NCBI GenBank assembly: GCA_016194795.1
Contig: JACQAX010000140.1
Coordinates: 1 to 10,377, forward strand
Direction of reading: 5' to 3'
From: Deltaproteobacteria bacterium
Lineage (GTDB): Bacteria; Bdellovibrionota; UBA1018; UBA923
Length of the DNA stretch: 10,377 nucleotides
Shown: piece by piece, positions 1 to 6,745 of the stretch
How positions within the stretch are numbered: the stretch's first letter is position 1
How the letters are laid out: each line of letters begins with the position of its first letter
The notes under the pieces: model-generated
The model's input: the letters and a program-made list of their open reading frames with translations, nothing else
The model's database searches: none
Told to the model about the DNA's origin: nothing
Made by a program: the position numbers and the translations under genes

Positions 1-734
1 GGCGTCCTCGAGAAGCCGGCGAAACTCGCGGCGCGCGTCCTCCGGGCCGATCGAGTGGTCGACGGCGGGCGGCGACCAGAGCGGCCGACGGTCGTCTTGC
101 CGTCTTTGAAAACCAGATAGTGCGCGGGCGGCAGGCAGTGCACGTTCTCGAAGATCGTCTTGGTCGGGTGCACGTAGAGGCGGCGCAGATAAAAGGCGAG
201 CGACTCGGAACGAACTTTCGGCGTGATGAGCCCGCTCGCCAGCAACGCCTTTACTTCAGAGGCGAAGACCAGCTCGCCCGACGGGCCGTACGCGTAGTAG
301 AACGGCTTCTCGCCGAAGGGGTCGCGCGCGCAGGTGAGCGTGCGGGTGTTCTCATCCCAAAGCGCGAAGGCGAACATCCCGCGAAGCCGCGAGATCCACG
401 CGGCCGGATCCCCGGCACGGTAGAGCGCGAGCAGCAGCTCGGTGTCACAGCGGGTCTTGAAGGGGTACTGGCCGGCAAGCGAGCCGAGCAGCTCGCGGTA
501 GCCATAGAGCTCGCCGTTGAAGACGACGGCAAGCTTCTCGTCGCGCGAGGTGAGCGGCTGGGCGCCACCTTCGAGGTCGACGATGCTCAGGCGGCGATGG
601 CCGAGCGCCGCCCCGTCGAAAAAGAGCCGACCCTCGCCGTCAGGTCCGCGGTGCGCGATACGATCGGTCATGGCTTGCAGCGGGGCTTTGAGGCCGCGCG
701 CGTTCGGGCCGACGATGCCCGCGATTCCGCACAT
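1..734 (-). CDS. asnB: Asparagine synthase (glutamine-hydrolysing), N-terminal part, frameshifted, runs off left edge
   Basis: This is an AsnB-family amidotransferase. It releases ammonia from glutamine and uses it, after ATP activation, to amidate a carboxylate. The ATG at 734 places the nucleophile cysteine at residue 2 (MCGIAGIVG). The Ntn-hydrolase glutaminase domain fills about residues 1-190, with HRGPDGEG, HRRLSIVD (46-53), FNGEL (72-76) and CDTE (96-99). These match the glutamine-binding residues of known AsnB proteins at almost the same positions. The frame is good to about residue 218 (TVGR, position 81). Continuing it gives an Arg/Ser-rich shadow, while the next frame reads LWSPPAVDHSIGPEDARREF, the expected linker into the synthetase domain. 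One missing base near 78-84 would rejoin them. The synthetase domain lies outside the window. The gene is divergent from the glycosyltransferase at 800, and no clear Shine-Dalgarno precedes it. In polysaccharide loci such homologues often amidate uronic acids rather than aspartate; the true substrate here is unknown. Confidence 0.9.
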   Translation of the reverse strand, partial: MCGIAGIVGPNARGLKAPLQAMTDRIAHRGPDGEGRLFFDGAALGHRRLSIVDLEGGAQPLTSRDEKLAVVFNGELYGYRELLGSLAGQYPFKTRCDTELLLALYRAGDPAAWISRLRGMFAFALWDENTRTLTCARDPFGEKPFYYAYGPSGELVFASEVKALLASGLITPKVRSESLAFYLRRLYVHPTKTIFENVHCLPPAHYLVFKDGKTTVGRSGRRPPSTTRSARRTRAASFAGFSRT

Positions 735-799
735 AGATTAGAAAGAGATAGCATAGAAACCGATTCAAATCGCTCGGGAAATACAGTAGCTTTGGGCTC
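735..799. promoter_or_regulatory. Divergent control region between asnB and the glycosyltransferase
   Basis: This 65-bp gap separates two divergent starts and is AT-richer than the flanking genes, so it should hold promoters for both. It contains a perfect small inverted repeat at 761-772 (CGATT-CA-AATCG). I found no convincing -35/-10 pair on either strand. TATGCT (minus strand, 750-755) and TACAGT (plus strand, 782-787) are weak -10 candidates without good -35 partners. Neither start has a strong Shine-Dalgarno. Confidence 0.35.
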
Positions 800-1600
800 G
801 TGGCCAATCCCAAAGTCAGCGTGCTCATGGCCGTCCACAACGGTCTGCCCCATGTCGGCGCGGCGATCGAAAGCGTGCTCGCCCAGACGTTCAAAGACTT
901 CGAGTTTTTGATTTACGACGACGGCTCGACCGACGGCACGCCGCAGCTTCTGGCCGGCCTGCACGATCCGCGCGTGCGCGTCGTGCGCCATGAGCGGGCG
1001 GGGCTGACCGTCACCCTCAATCGCGGTATCGAGGCCGCGAGAGGCCTCTACCTTGCGCGCCTGGATGCCGACGACCTCTGCCTGCCCGAACGCCTCGAGC
1101 GTCAGGTGGCCTATCTCGACGCGAATCTCGACGCCACGCTCGTCTGCTCACGCGTGAGCTGGATCGACGAGAACGGAGCGAAGCTCGCCGACTGGCCCGC
1201 CGACGTCGCGACACTCACGCCCGAGGCCATTCGCGTGGTGCTCCCGCGCGAGAACTGCATCGCGCATTCGAGCGTGGTGGTGCGCACCTCGGTGCTCAAG
1301 CGCCGGGGCTACAACCCCCGCGCCCGCGCCGGCCAGGATTACGAGCGCTGGCTTGCGCTCGTCTCCTCCGGCGGCCAGATCCACAAGCTCGCCGAGCCCC
1401 TCGTCGTGATGCGCCAGCGCGCGGCCTCCGTCACTCACGCCAGCCAAGGTGCCGCCTGGAACCGCAAGAACGTTGTAGCCCGGCTCCTGTGTCTCGAAGA
1501 AGCCGTCACCCATGGGCGTATTTCGTCGTTCGAGCTCCGGGTGGCCACCGCCGCAGCCGTTGACGCCACCAAGCTCGCGCTGAAGACACTCTTCAATTAG
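800..1600 (+). CDS. Family 2 glycosyltransferase (GT-A fold)
   Basis: This is a 266-residue cytoplasmic glycosyltransferase that would add one sugar from a nucleotide-sugar donor to a lipid-linked glycan. The GT2 core is clear: VSVLMAVHNG (6-15) opens the Rossmann-like nucleotide-binding half. YDDGSTDGT (39-47) holds the donor-binding aspartates, and LDADD (88-92) is the DXD-type metal site. GQDYERW (178-184) sits where the family has its ED catalytic-base motif, here with Q-D. There is no signal peptide or membrane segment. The GTG at 800 is chosen because it lies just before the first beta strand; the next in-frame ATG cuts into that strand. Any ribosome site is weak. The gene faces asnB divergently and meets rfbH convergently across 29 bp, with no clear terminator between them. 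The fold is certain; donor and linkage cannot be told from sequence. Confidence 0.92.
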   Translation: MANPKVSVLMAVHNGLPHVGAAIESVLAQTFKDFEFLIYDDGSTDGTPQLLAGLHDPRVRVVRHERAGLTVTLNRGIEAARGLYLARLDADDLCLPERLERQVAYLDANLDATLVCSRVSWIDENGAKLADWPADVATLTPEAIRVVLPRENCIAHSSVVVRTSVLKRRGYNPRARAGQDYERWLALVSSGGQIHKLAEPLVVMRQRAASVTHASQGAAWNRKNVVARLLCLEEAVTHGRISSFELRVATAAAVDATKLALKTLFN

Positions 1601-1629
1601 GACTGGCCGGCGTCCGGACAGGTGCGCCC

Positions 1630-2919
1630 CTAGGCCCCGCGGCTCACGGCCTCGAGCTGCTCGAGCATGTAGGCGAGCCTCGGTGCGTCGACGCCCGGGT
1701 GCACGCCGATCCAGAACGTGCGGCGCATGACCTCGTCGGTGTTGGCGAGCGAGCCGGCCACGCGGTGCTTGATGCCGGCGTAGGCGGGCTGGCGGATGAG
1801 GTTGCCGGCAAACAGCAGGCGCGTGCCGACCATTTTCTCCTCGAGCCGGCTTACGATTTTTTTGCGTTCGAGCCCGGGTTCGCAGGTGAGCGCGAAGCCG
1901 AACCAGCTGGGCTCGCTGCCCTTGGTCGCTTCGCTCGTCGTGAAACGCCGGCTCAGCAGGGGCGACTGGTGGACGCCGTCATACAGCGCCTTCCAGTTGC
2001 GCCGGCGCGCCGAGACGAACTCATCGAGGCGCTGGAGCTGCGAGAGGCCGAGCGCCGCCTGCATGTCGGTGGCCTTGAGGTTATAGCCGATGCTCGAGTA
2101 GGTGTACTTGTGGTCGTAACCGTGGGGCAGCCCGCCGAGCTGCCAGTCGAAGCGCTTGCCGCATGTGTTGTCGCGTCCCGTGTCGCACCAGCAGTCGCGT
2201 CCCCAGTCGCGCAGGCTCTCGGCCGCGCGCCGAAGCTTCGCGTCGCGCGCGACCAGCGCTCCGCCTTCGCCGGTCGTGATCTGGTGGGCGGGATAGAAGC
2301 TCAGCGTGGCGAAGTCGCCGAACGAGCCGACCGGCGCGCCGCCGTAGGTTGCGCCGAGCGCGTCGCAGCAGTCTTCGACGAGCAGGAGCTTTTCGCGGCG
2401 GCACCATTCGGCAAGCTCGCGCACCTCGTAGGGGTTGCCCAGCGTGTGCGAGAGCACGACGGCGCGCGTTTTGGCGGTCTTGGCCGCCATGATCGCCTCA
2501 GGCAAGGCGTTGAGCGTCGCAAGATCGATGTCGACGAACACCGGCACGCAGCCGTATTGCAGAATCGGGTTGAGCGTCGTCGGAAACCCGGCCGCGACCG
2601 TGATGACCTCGTCGCCCGGCTCAAGGCCCAGGGCGCCGACGGCTAGCAGGTTCGCGCTCGAGCCGCTGTTGACGAAAAGCGCGGTGGTCTTGCGCGCCAG
2701 GCGCGAGGCCAGCTGCTCTTCGAAGTCGCGCGTGAACCTTCCGCCCGTGAACCAGCCGTCGAGGCACGAGTCGACGAGCGTGACCAGGTCGCTTGCGTCG
2801 ACGGTCTTCGCCGAAGCGGGGACGTACGTCTTGCCGGCGATGAAGCCCGGCGCCTGTGCTCTGGTGGCCTCGTGGAGCTCGCGCACCGCGCTCAAGACCT
2901 TGTCGCGCTCGTTTGCCAT
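1630..2919 (-). CDS. rfbH: RfbH-type PLP/[2Fe-2S] sugar 3-dehydratase (lipopolysaccharide biosynthesis)
   Basis: This 429-residue DegT/DnrJ/EryC1-family protein is an RfbH/E1 (DdhC) type enzyme. Known members act on CDP-4-keto-6-deoxyglucose and remove the C3 hydroxyl on the way to 3,6-dideoxyhexoses. Two signatures set it apart from ordinary sugar aminotransferases. The PLP-binding lysine is replaced by histidine (SFYPAHQITTGEGG, His212). Cysteines 185, 243, 245 and 253 reproduce the C-X57-C-X-C-X7-C ligand spacing of the E1 iron-sulfur cluster. The block after it (KRFDWQLGGLPHGYDHKYTY, 255-274) is also typical. I start at the ATG at 2919 (MANERDK). The same frame is open to 3054, but that would overlap the divergent membrane-protein gene, and the added residues look unlike the family. 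No rfbF, rfbG or E1 reductase gene is in the window, so the final sugar is not determined. Confidence 0.93.
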   Translation of the reverse strand: MANERDKVLSAVRELHEATRAQAPGFIAGKTYVPASAKTVDASDLVTLVDSCLDGWFTGGRFTRDFEEQLASRLARKTTALFVNSGSSANLLAVGALGLEPGDEVITVAAGFPTTLNPILQYGCVPVFVDIDLATLNALPEAIMAAKTAKTRAVVLSHTLGNPYEVRELAEWCRREKLLLVEDCCDALGATYGGAPVGSFGDFATLSFYPAHQITTGEGGALVARDAKLRRAAESLRDWGRDCWCDTGRDNTCGKRFDWQLGGLPHGYDHKYTYSSIGYNLKATDMQAALGLSQLQRLDEFVSARRRNWKALYDGVHQSPLLSRRFTTSEATKGSEPSWFGFALTCEPGLERKKIVSRLEEKMVGTRLLFAGNLIRQPAYAGIKHRVAGSLANTDEVMRRTFWIGVHPGVDAPRLAYMLEQLEAVSRGA

Positions 2920-2966
2920 CAGGCGAAATTGTATTGTAAATGGCGGTATGCGAAAAGGTCTAATGT
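2920..2966. promoter_or_regulatory. Divergent control region between rfbH and the membrane-protein operon
   Basis: This is a 47-bp AT-rich gap between divergent starts. On the minus strand it holds two overlapping TACAAT boxes (2928-2933 and 2933-2938), each 5/6 to the -10 consensus. TAGACC at 2957-2962 is a possible -35, 18 bp from the second box. Such a promoter would start transcription only a few bases before the rfbH ATG. On the plus strand TATGAT (2966-2971) resembles a -10 but overlaps the next start. AAAGG (2954-2958) could serve as ribosome site for the ATG at 2967. Promoter calls are by eye only. Confidence 0.4.
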
Positions 2967-2986
2967 ATGATACTTGGCGGTATGCG
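2941..2986 (+). repeat. 12-bp direct repeat (possible operator pair)
   Basis: TGGCGGTATGCG occurs exactly at 2941-2952 and again at 2975-2986, 34 bp start to start. The first copy lies in the rfbH/membrane-protein intergenic region. The second overlaps the first codons of the membrane-protein gene if it starts at 2967. The second copy also forms an inverted repeat, TGGCG-GTATG-CGCCA (2975-2989). The position suggests a regulator site acting on both genes, but a small local duplication is also possible. Confidence 0.5.
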
Positions 2987-4190
2987 CCATGGGAGAGCCA
3001 TCTCGATCGAAAAATGGGCGTTCGTCGCGTTGCTTCTCGTTTTTCTTGCCGCAAGCAACCGCTGGCTGCCCTGGCGTGAGGCCATCGAGTACGCGCAGTC
3101 GTACGACGTCACGTGGTACGAGAAGATCTCGCGCGTCGCGCCGTCGTTTCCGACCGAGCCCGTGCGCCACCACCACGCGCAGCGCTTCGTCACCCACTAC
3201 GTCACCGGCACGCTGAGCTCGGTCACCGGCGTATCGCTTCCGGCGGCCTATCGCTTCGTGTGGCTGCTGCTCACGCTCGCCGTCGTCGTGCTGGCGGATC
3301 GTTTGTTCCAGAGCTTTCGCCTCAAGCCCCGCGCCTACTGGCTCTGCATGGCGGCGTTTCTCCTGAACCCGTACGCGCTGCGCTTCTACGCGCTGGCGTT
3401 CGGGATGGTGCAGGACCTCACCTTTCTGGTGGGCTCGCTCGTGCTGCTGCTTGGCTTGAGGTCGGGGCGTCTGGCCACGGTCGTGGCGGGCGCGGCGATC
3501 GCGTCGATCGGCCGCCAGACGGCCGTCATGCTGATGCCGGGCCTGGGGCTCTGGATGTTTTACGGCGAGCCGTGGCGCAGGCGCGCCCGGAAGCTGACGG
3601 CGTTCGCGCTCGTGTGCGGCGTGATCGTCGGCGTGTACGTGCTGACCGACCTTGCGACGGCGTCGTTCTCGCTGCCGTCCGAGAACGTCGGAACGATCAC
3701 GTCGCTTTTTTACTGGCTCGTCTCGCCCGCCTTTAGCGTCTCGGCGCTGGTCGAGCTCTTCGCGCGCGCCTTGATCCCGTTTGCGGTGCCGGCCGGCTTG
3801 CTGCTCGGCATGGGCGAGAGCCGGGCGCTCAAACGCGTCGACGTGCTCGCGTGCCTGCTCATGGCCGCGGGGATCACCGCGCAGCCGCTGCTTGGCGGGC
3901 CGATCATCACCGGACGTAACGCCTCGCGCTTGAGCGCGCTGGGGCTGGCCTTCGTGTTCACGGCGCTGGCCGCCACGCTCGAAAAGACGAAGGCCTTGCC
4001 GGAGTCGGGCCCCGCCGGGAGCGCACGCCGCTCGCTCTTCGCGGCGGCGATCCTGCTTCTTGCCGTGAGCTCGTTGCACCACCTGTATTCGGTCGTGGGC
4101 CCACCGGGCGCGGCCTGGTTCGCCGCCATCCAGCTTGGCGTCGCGGCCGCGCTGCTTGCACTCGGGCGCGTTTCTTATAGGATGGCCTGA
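2967..4190 (+). CDS. Polytopic membrane protein, possible GT-C-like glycosyltransferase
   Basis: I do not recognise a named family for this 407-residue inner-membrane protein. About ten to twelve hydrophobic segments are visible, for example near residues 17-32, 93-112, 122-136, 150-165, 170-197, 210-228, 244-280, 292-310, 321-337, 356-371 and 383-401. After the first membrane segment comes a polar loop of about 60 residues with SYDVTWYEKISR (46-56) and a basic run RHHHAQR (67-73). A large first extracytoplasmic loop with an acidic D-x-x-x-Y element is the layout of GT-C glycosyltransferases that use polyprenyl-phosphate sugars. That would suit the Dpm1-like gene 2 bp downstream, which could make such a donor. 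A flippase or polymerase role is less likely but not excluded. The ATG at 2967 is preceded by AAAGG; the in-frame ATG at 2982 is an alternative. It is the first gene of a three-gene operon. Confidence 0.75.
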   Translation: MILGGMRHGRAISIEKWAFVALLLVFLAASNRWLPWREAIEYAQSYDVTWYEKISRVAPSFPTEPVRHHHAQRFVTHYVTGTLSSVTGVSLPAAYRFVWLLLTLAVVVLADRLFQSFRLKPRAYWLCMAAFLLNPYALRFYALAFGMVQDLTFLVGSLVLLLGLRSGRLATVVAGAAIASIGRQTAVMLMPGLGLWMFYGEPWRRRARKLTAFALVCGVIVGVYVLTDLATASFSLPSENVGTITSLFYWLVSPAFSVSALVELFARALIPFAVPAGLLLGMGESRALKRVDVLACLLMAAGITAQPLLGGPIITGRNASRLSALGLAFVFTALAATLEKTKALPESGPAGSARRSLFAAAILLLAVSSLHHLYSVVGPPGAAWFAAIQLGVAAALLALGRVSYRMA

Positions 4191-4192
4191 CG

Positions 4193-4933
4193 ATGCCCAA
4201 GCTTTCCATCATTGTGCCCGTCTTCAACGAAGAGCCTCGCCTGGCGGAATGCATCGACATGCTCATGCGGTCGCGCTACCCCGTCGAGCGCGAGTGGATC
4301 TTCGTCGACGACTGCTCGTCGGATGCGAGCCTTCGGGTTTTGCACGAGTGCGCCAAGCGCCACGGCTTCGTCGTGATCGAGCAGAAGCCCAACAAGGGCA
4401 AGGGGGCCGCCGTCATCCTCGGGATCGAGCGCGCGTCGGGCGACTTCATCATGATCCAGGACGCCGACTTCGAGTACGACCCCAATGACGTGCCGGCGCT
4501 GCTCGCGCCGCTGATCGAGGGCAAGGCCGACGTGGTTTACGGCAGCCGGTTCAAGAACAGCCTTCAAGTGCATCGCACCTACCACTACTTCGTGAACCGT
4601 TTCCTCACGATGATGAGCAACCTGCTCTCGGGCATTTACGTGACCGACATGGAGACCTGCTACAAGATTTTCCGCAGCGACGTGCTCAAGGCCATGAAGC
4701 TCCGCTCGCGGCGCTTCGGCATCGAGATCGAGCTGACGGCCTATATCGCGAAGATCCGCGCCCGGATCTTCGAGCTGCCGATCTCGTACTTTCCGCGCAC
4801 GTATCTCCAAGGCAAGAAAATCAGTTGGAAAGACGGGCTCGCGGCGCTATTCCACCTCGTGCGCTTCAATCTCATGACGTCGGTGGACGAGGCCTTCGAC
4901 CGGACGCGACTTCCAACGGAGGCTTTGAAATGA
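4193..4933 (+). CDS. Family 2 glycosyltransferase, polyprenyl-phosphate sugar synthase (Dpm1) type
   Basis: This 246-residue GT2 enzyme resembles dolichyl/polyprenyl-phosphate mannose synthases, which move a sugar from a nucleotide donor to the lipid phosphate at the cytoplasmic membrane face. Visible motifs are SIIVPVFNEE (5-14), VDDCSSDAS (38-46), PNKGKGAAV (66-74), QDADFEYDP (89-97, metal site) and TDMETCYKIFR (151-161). The end is YFPRTYLQGKKISWKDG (199-215), whose R and KK-I-WKDG pattern is typical of the family. There are no membrane segments, so it is the short soluble form. Start: ATG at 4193, two bases after the upstream stop, with AGGA at 4179-4182. Its stop overlaps the next ATG (ATGA, 4930-4933), so translational coupling is likely. 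Together with the upstream multi-pass protein it may form a donor-synthase plus GT-C transferase pair (inference). Confidence 0.92.
   Translation: MPKLSIIVPVFNEEPRLAECIDMLMRSRYPVEREWIFVDDCSSDASLRVLHECAKRHGFVVIEQKPNKGKGAAVILGIERASGDFIMIQDADFEYDPNDVPALLAPLIEGKADVVYGSRFKNSLQVHRTYHYFVNRFLTMMSNLLSGIYVTDMETCYKIFRSDVLKAMKLRSRRFGIEIELTAYIAKIRARIFELPISYFPRTYLQGKKISWKDGLAALFHLVRFNLMTSVDEAFDRTRLPTEALK
4918..4922 (+). promoter_or_regulatory. Strong Shine-Dalgarno (GGAGG) for the methyltransferase
   Basis: GGAGG lies 7 bases before the ATG at 4930, inside the end of the glycosyltransferase gene. It is the best ribosome site in the window and fixes the methyltransferase start. It contrasts with the first genes of the transcription units here, most of which lack an obvious site. 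Confidence 0.75.
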
Positions 4934-5593
4934 ATAACGAGGTCGTCCCGTTCGAGCTCAGCTCGCTTTCGGGCGCGCGCAACTACCAGTCGTGGATCTT
5001 CGAGTCGATCCGCCCCTTCATGGGCCGCCGCATCCTCGAGATCGGCGCCGGCATCGGCAATATGTCGCGCTGGCTGCCGCGCAACGAGCGCCTGATCCTC
5101 TCCGAGACGAACCCGGTGCTGCTGGGGCTGCTCGGCGGCGGCATCGACGCCGCGGACGACGGCAAGGTGACGACGCTGCGCCTGGATCTCGAGACCGACG
5201 ACGTCGGGTCTCTCGTGAAAGAGAATCTCGACACGATCGTCTCGTTCAACGTGCTCGAGCACATCAAGGACGACGCGCTCGTCCTGCGCAAGATGAAAGA
5301 GATCTTGATGAGCGGCAACGGGCCTTATCCCCGCCGCATCGTGAGCTTCGTGCCGGCCCACCATTGGGCCTACGGAACGATCGACCGGAGCTTCGGCCAC
5401 TACCGGCGCTATTCGCGCCGCCTACGCCAACGGCCGGATCGCCCGGCGCGAGACGATCGGCGAGGGCTCGATCCGAGCCTTCGAGCGCATCTGCCCGGTC
5501 GTGCGCCCCTTCGACAATTTTCTGCACAAGGTCGTTCGTTTGCCGGTCGGCCAGTCGCTGATCTCGGTGCTCGAGTGGAGTCGCCCGCTTTAG
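4930..5593 (+). pseudogene. Class I SAM-dependent methyltransferase, interrupted by frameshift/internal deletion
   Basis: The first 163 residues are a clear SAM-dependent methyltransferase: ILEIGAGIGN (35-44, SAM-binding motif I), acidic SET (58-60), SFNVLEHIKDD (105-115) and FGHYRRYSR (155-163). After about 5418 this frame becomes Arg/Pro-rich and would run on to 5673, deep into the opposing hydrolase gene. In the next frame, from 5417 to a TAG at 5591-5593, 58 codons encode AYANGRIARRE, then FERICPVVRPFDNF and LPVGQSLISVLEW. That is the usual C-terminal tail of this family. The helix and strand that normally lie between these parts (roughly 25-30 residues) are absent. A frame-changing deletion is therefore more likely than a single-base slip. 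The tail's stop overlaps the convergent hydrolase stop by three bases, which supports 5593 as the original end. It is the third gene of the operon and may have methylated a sugar or lipid carrier; it is probably inactive unless this is an assembly error. Confidence 0.75.
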
Positions 5594-6735
5594 GCGCCGT
5601 CGAGAAGATCGAGCCTGGGCCAGCGCCACGACGGCACGTGGGACGGGCAGGCTTCGCGCTTGTCCGGCGGTAGCTCGAGCGTGCCAAGGACGCCGCGGCC
5701 GTCCTTGCCCGCGCCGTCGAAACGAAGGTCGCCCACGCGCACGGTGCCGTCGGAGAGCGTCGTCCAGGCCGGCACGCGCACGAAGCGCAGCAAGGCATCG
5801 ACGCTGCAATGCTCTGCGCGCAGCCGGCGCAGCTCGGCCGCGGTGCCCTCGAAGCCGTCGTGCCAGCGCAGCTCGGGCTGGGACGGAAGGCCGGCGGTCG
5901 TAAGACGGAAGATGCTCCCCGGGCCACCGACGACGCGCAGGGGCTCGGGGCAAGCGGCTGCCGGCAGCGCGCGCGCCCAGGCCGAGTACGTCGCGCGTCG
6001 CGCGAAGTAGCGCTCGCGCTCGACGCCGACGAAGACCACCGACCAGCAGAGCGGGTTGAGCGGATAGGGGGTGAGCACGACGTCGAGCAGCCGCGCGTCG
6101 GGTGCGAGGCGCGCGTGGAGCGCGGCAAGCCGCGTTCTGGCGCACGCGCTCGCCAGCGCGAACGTCGCGACGACGGCGGCGCTCGCGGCCGCGCCGATCG
6201 CCAGCGCGAGGCGCGCCTTCGCCGGGCGCAGCTTCGTCGCCAGATAGAGCGCGGCGCCCAGCGCAAGCAGGAGCGCCGGCTCGACGATGAAGAGCGTGTC
6301 GCCGAAGCGCCAGGCGGCATCGAAGGGCCAGTACGGATGGACCCCATACGTGTTCAGCCCGTCGAGCCCGACGTGCAGCATCGGGCCGAGCACGGCAAGC
6401 CCGAAGGCCCAGCCCCAGTCGGCGCGCGACACGGGTTTCGCGCGGGCGCGCAGCCTCAGCCAGAGCCAGGCGAGCGCGACGACGAGCGCCCCCTGCACGG
6501 GCGCCGCCACGAGCGTATGGGTGTAGCCGCGATGGTGCAGCACGTAGCCGAGCTGCGCGGGCGCCGTGGCGCCGACGCACGTGAAGTCGACGTCAGGAAA
6601 GACGTTGGCGACGGCCGACACCGACCAGAGGAGAGCGCGCCGTCCGGTCGCGCCCGCCGACGCGCGCCGCGCGCGCGCCTGGATCACGGCCTCGCCGGCC
6701 ACCAGGCCGATCAGCGTGTGGGTGAACGGATCCAT
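5590..6735 (-). CDS. YdjM/DUF457-type membrane-bound metal-dependent hydrolase
   Basis: This 381-residue inner-membrane protein belongs to the YdjM-like predicted metal-dependent hydrolases, whose substrate is not known. The family signature is complete: MDPFTHTLIG at the start (His6), FPDVDF (46-51), HHRGYTHT (67-74) and GPMLHVGLDGLNTYG (117-131). The conserved His and Asp residues are the presumed metal ligands. Hydrophobic segments flank them (about 36-46, 75-95, 108-122, 148-166 and 176-198). Residues from about 200 form a soluble tail of roughly 180 residues that may lie outside the membrane. The ATG at 6735 begins directly with the MDPFTHT motif. The gene follows tviB by 10 bp on the same strand, so the two are probably co-transcribed, although the product has no obvious sugar role. 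Its stop overlaps the methyltransferase tail stop. Confidence 0.9.
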   Translation of the reverse strand: MDPFTHTLIGLVAGEAVIQARARRASAGATGRRALLWSVSAVANVFPDVDFTCVGATAPAQLGYVLHHRGYTHTLVAAPVQGALVVALAWLWLRLRARAKPVSRADWGWAFGLAVLGPMLHVGLDGLNTYGVHPYWPFDAAWRFGDTLFIVEPALLLALGAALYLATKLRPAKARLALAIGAAASAAVVATFALASACARTRLAALHARLAPDARLLDVVLTPYPLNPLCWSVVFVGVERERYFARRATYSAWARALPAAACPEPLRVVGGPGSIFRLTTAGLPSQPELRWHDGFEGTAAELRRLRAEHCSVDALLRFVRVPAWTTLSDGTVRVGDLRFDGAGKDGRGVLGTLELPPDKREACPSHVPSWRWPRLDLLDGA

Positions 6736-6745
6736 CGAGCACGGA

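Noticed and set aside
120..911. Plus-strand open frame of 263 codons opposite asnB and into the glycosyltransferase
   Set aside because: The minus strand reads as AsnB with all glutaminase motifs, and this frame crosses the control region and into the next gene in the wrong frame.
1612..1619. Palindrome GTCCGGAC between convergent genes as a terminator
   Set aside because: The stem is only four base pairs and no T tract follows on either strand.
1699..2646. Plus-strand open frame of 315 codons opposite rfbH
   Set aside because: It lies antisense to rfbH, whose cofactor and cluster residues are intact, and the product has no motif.
2919..4082. Long minus-strand open frame (387 codons) opposite the membrane protein
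   Set aside because: The product is a low-complexity Arg/Glu/His-rich sequence with no domain. It overlaps the true plus-strand membrane gene and is a GC-rich shadow.
5264..6580. Minus-strand open frame of 438 codons overlapping the hydrolase and methyltransferase
   Set aside because: It is Arg/Ala-rich shadow sequence in a different frame from the hydrolase, which carries the full family signature.
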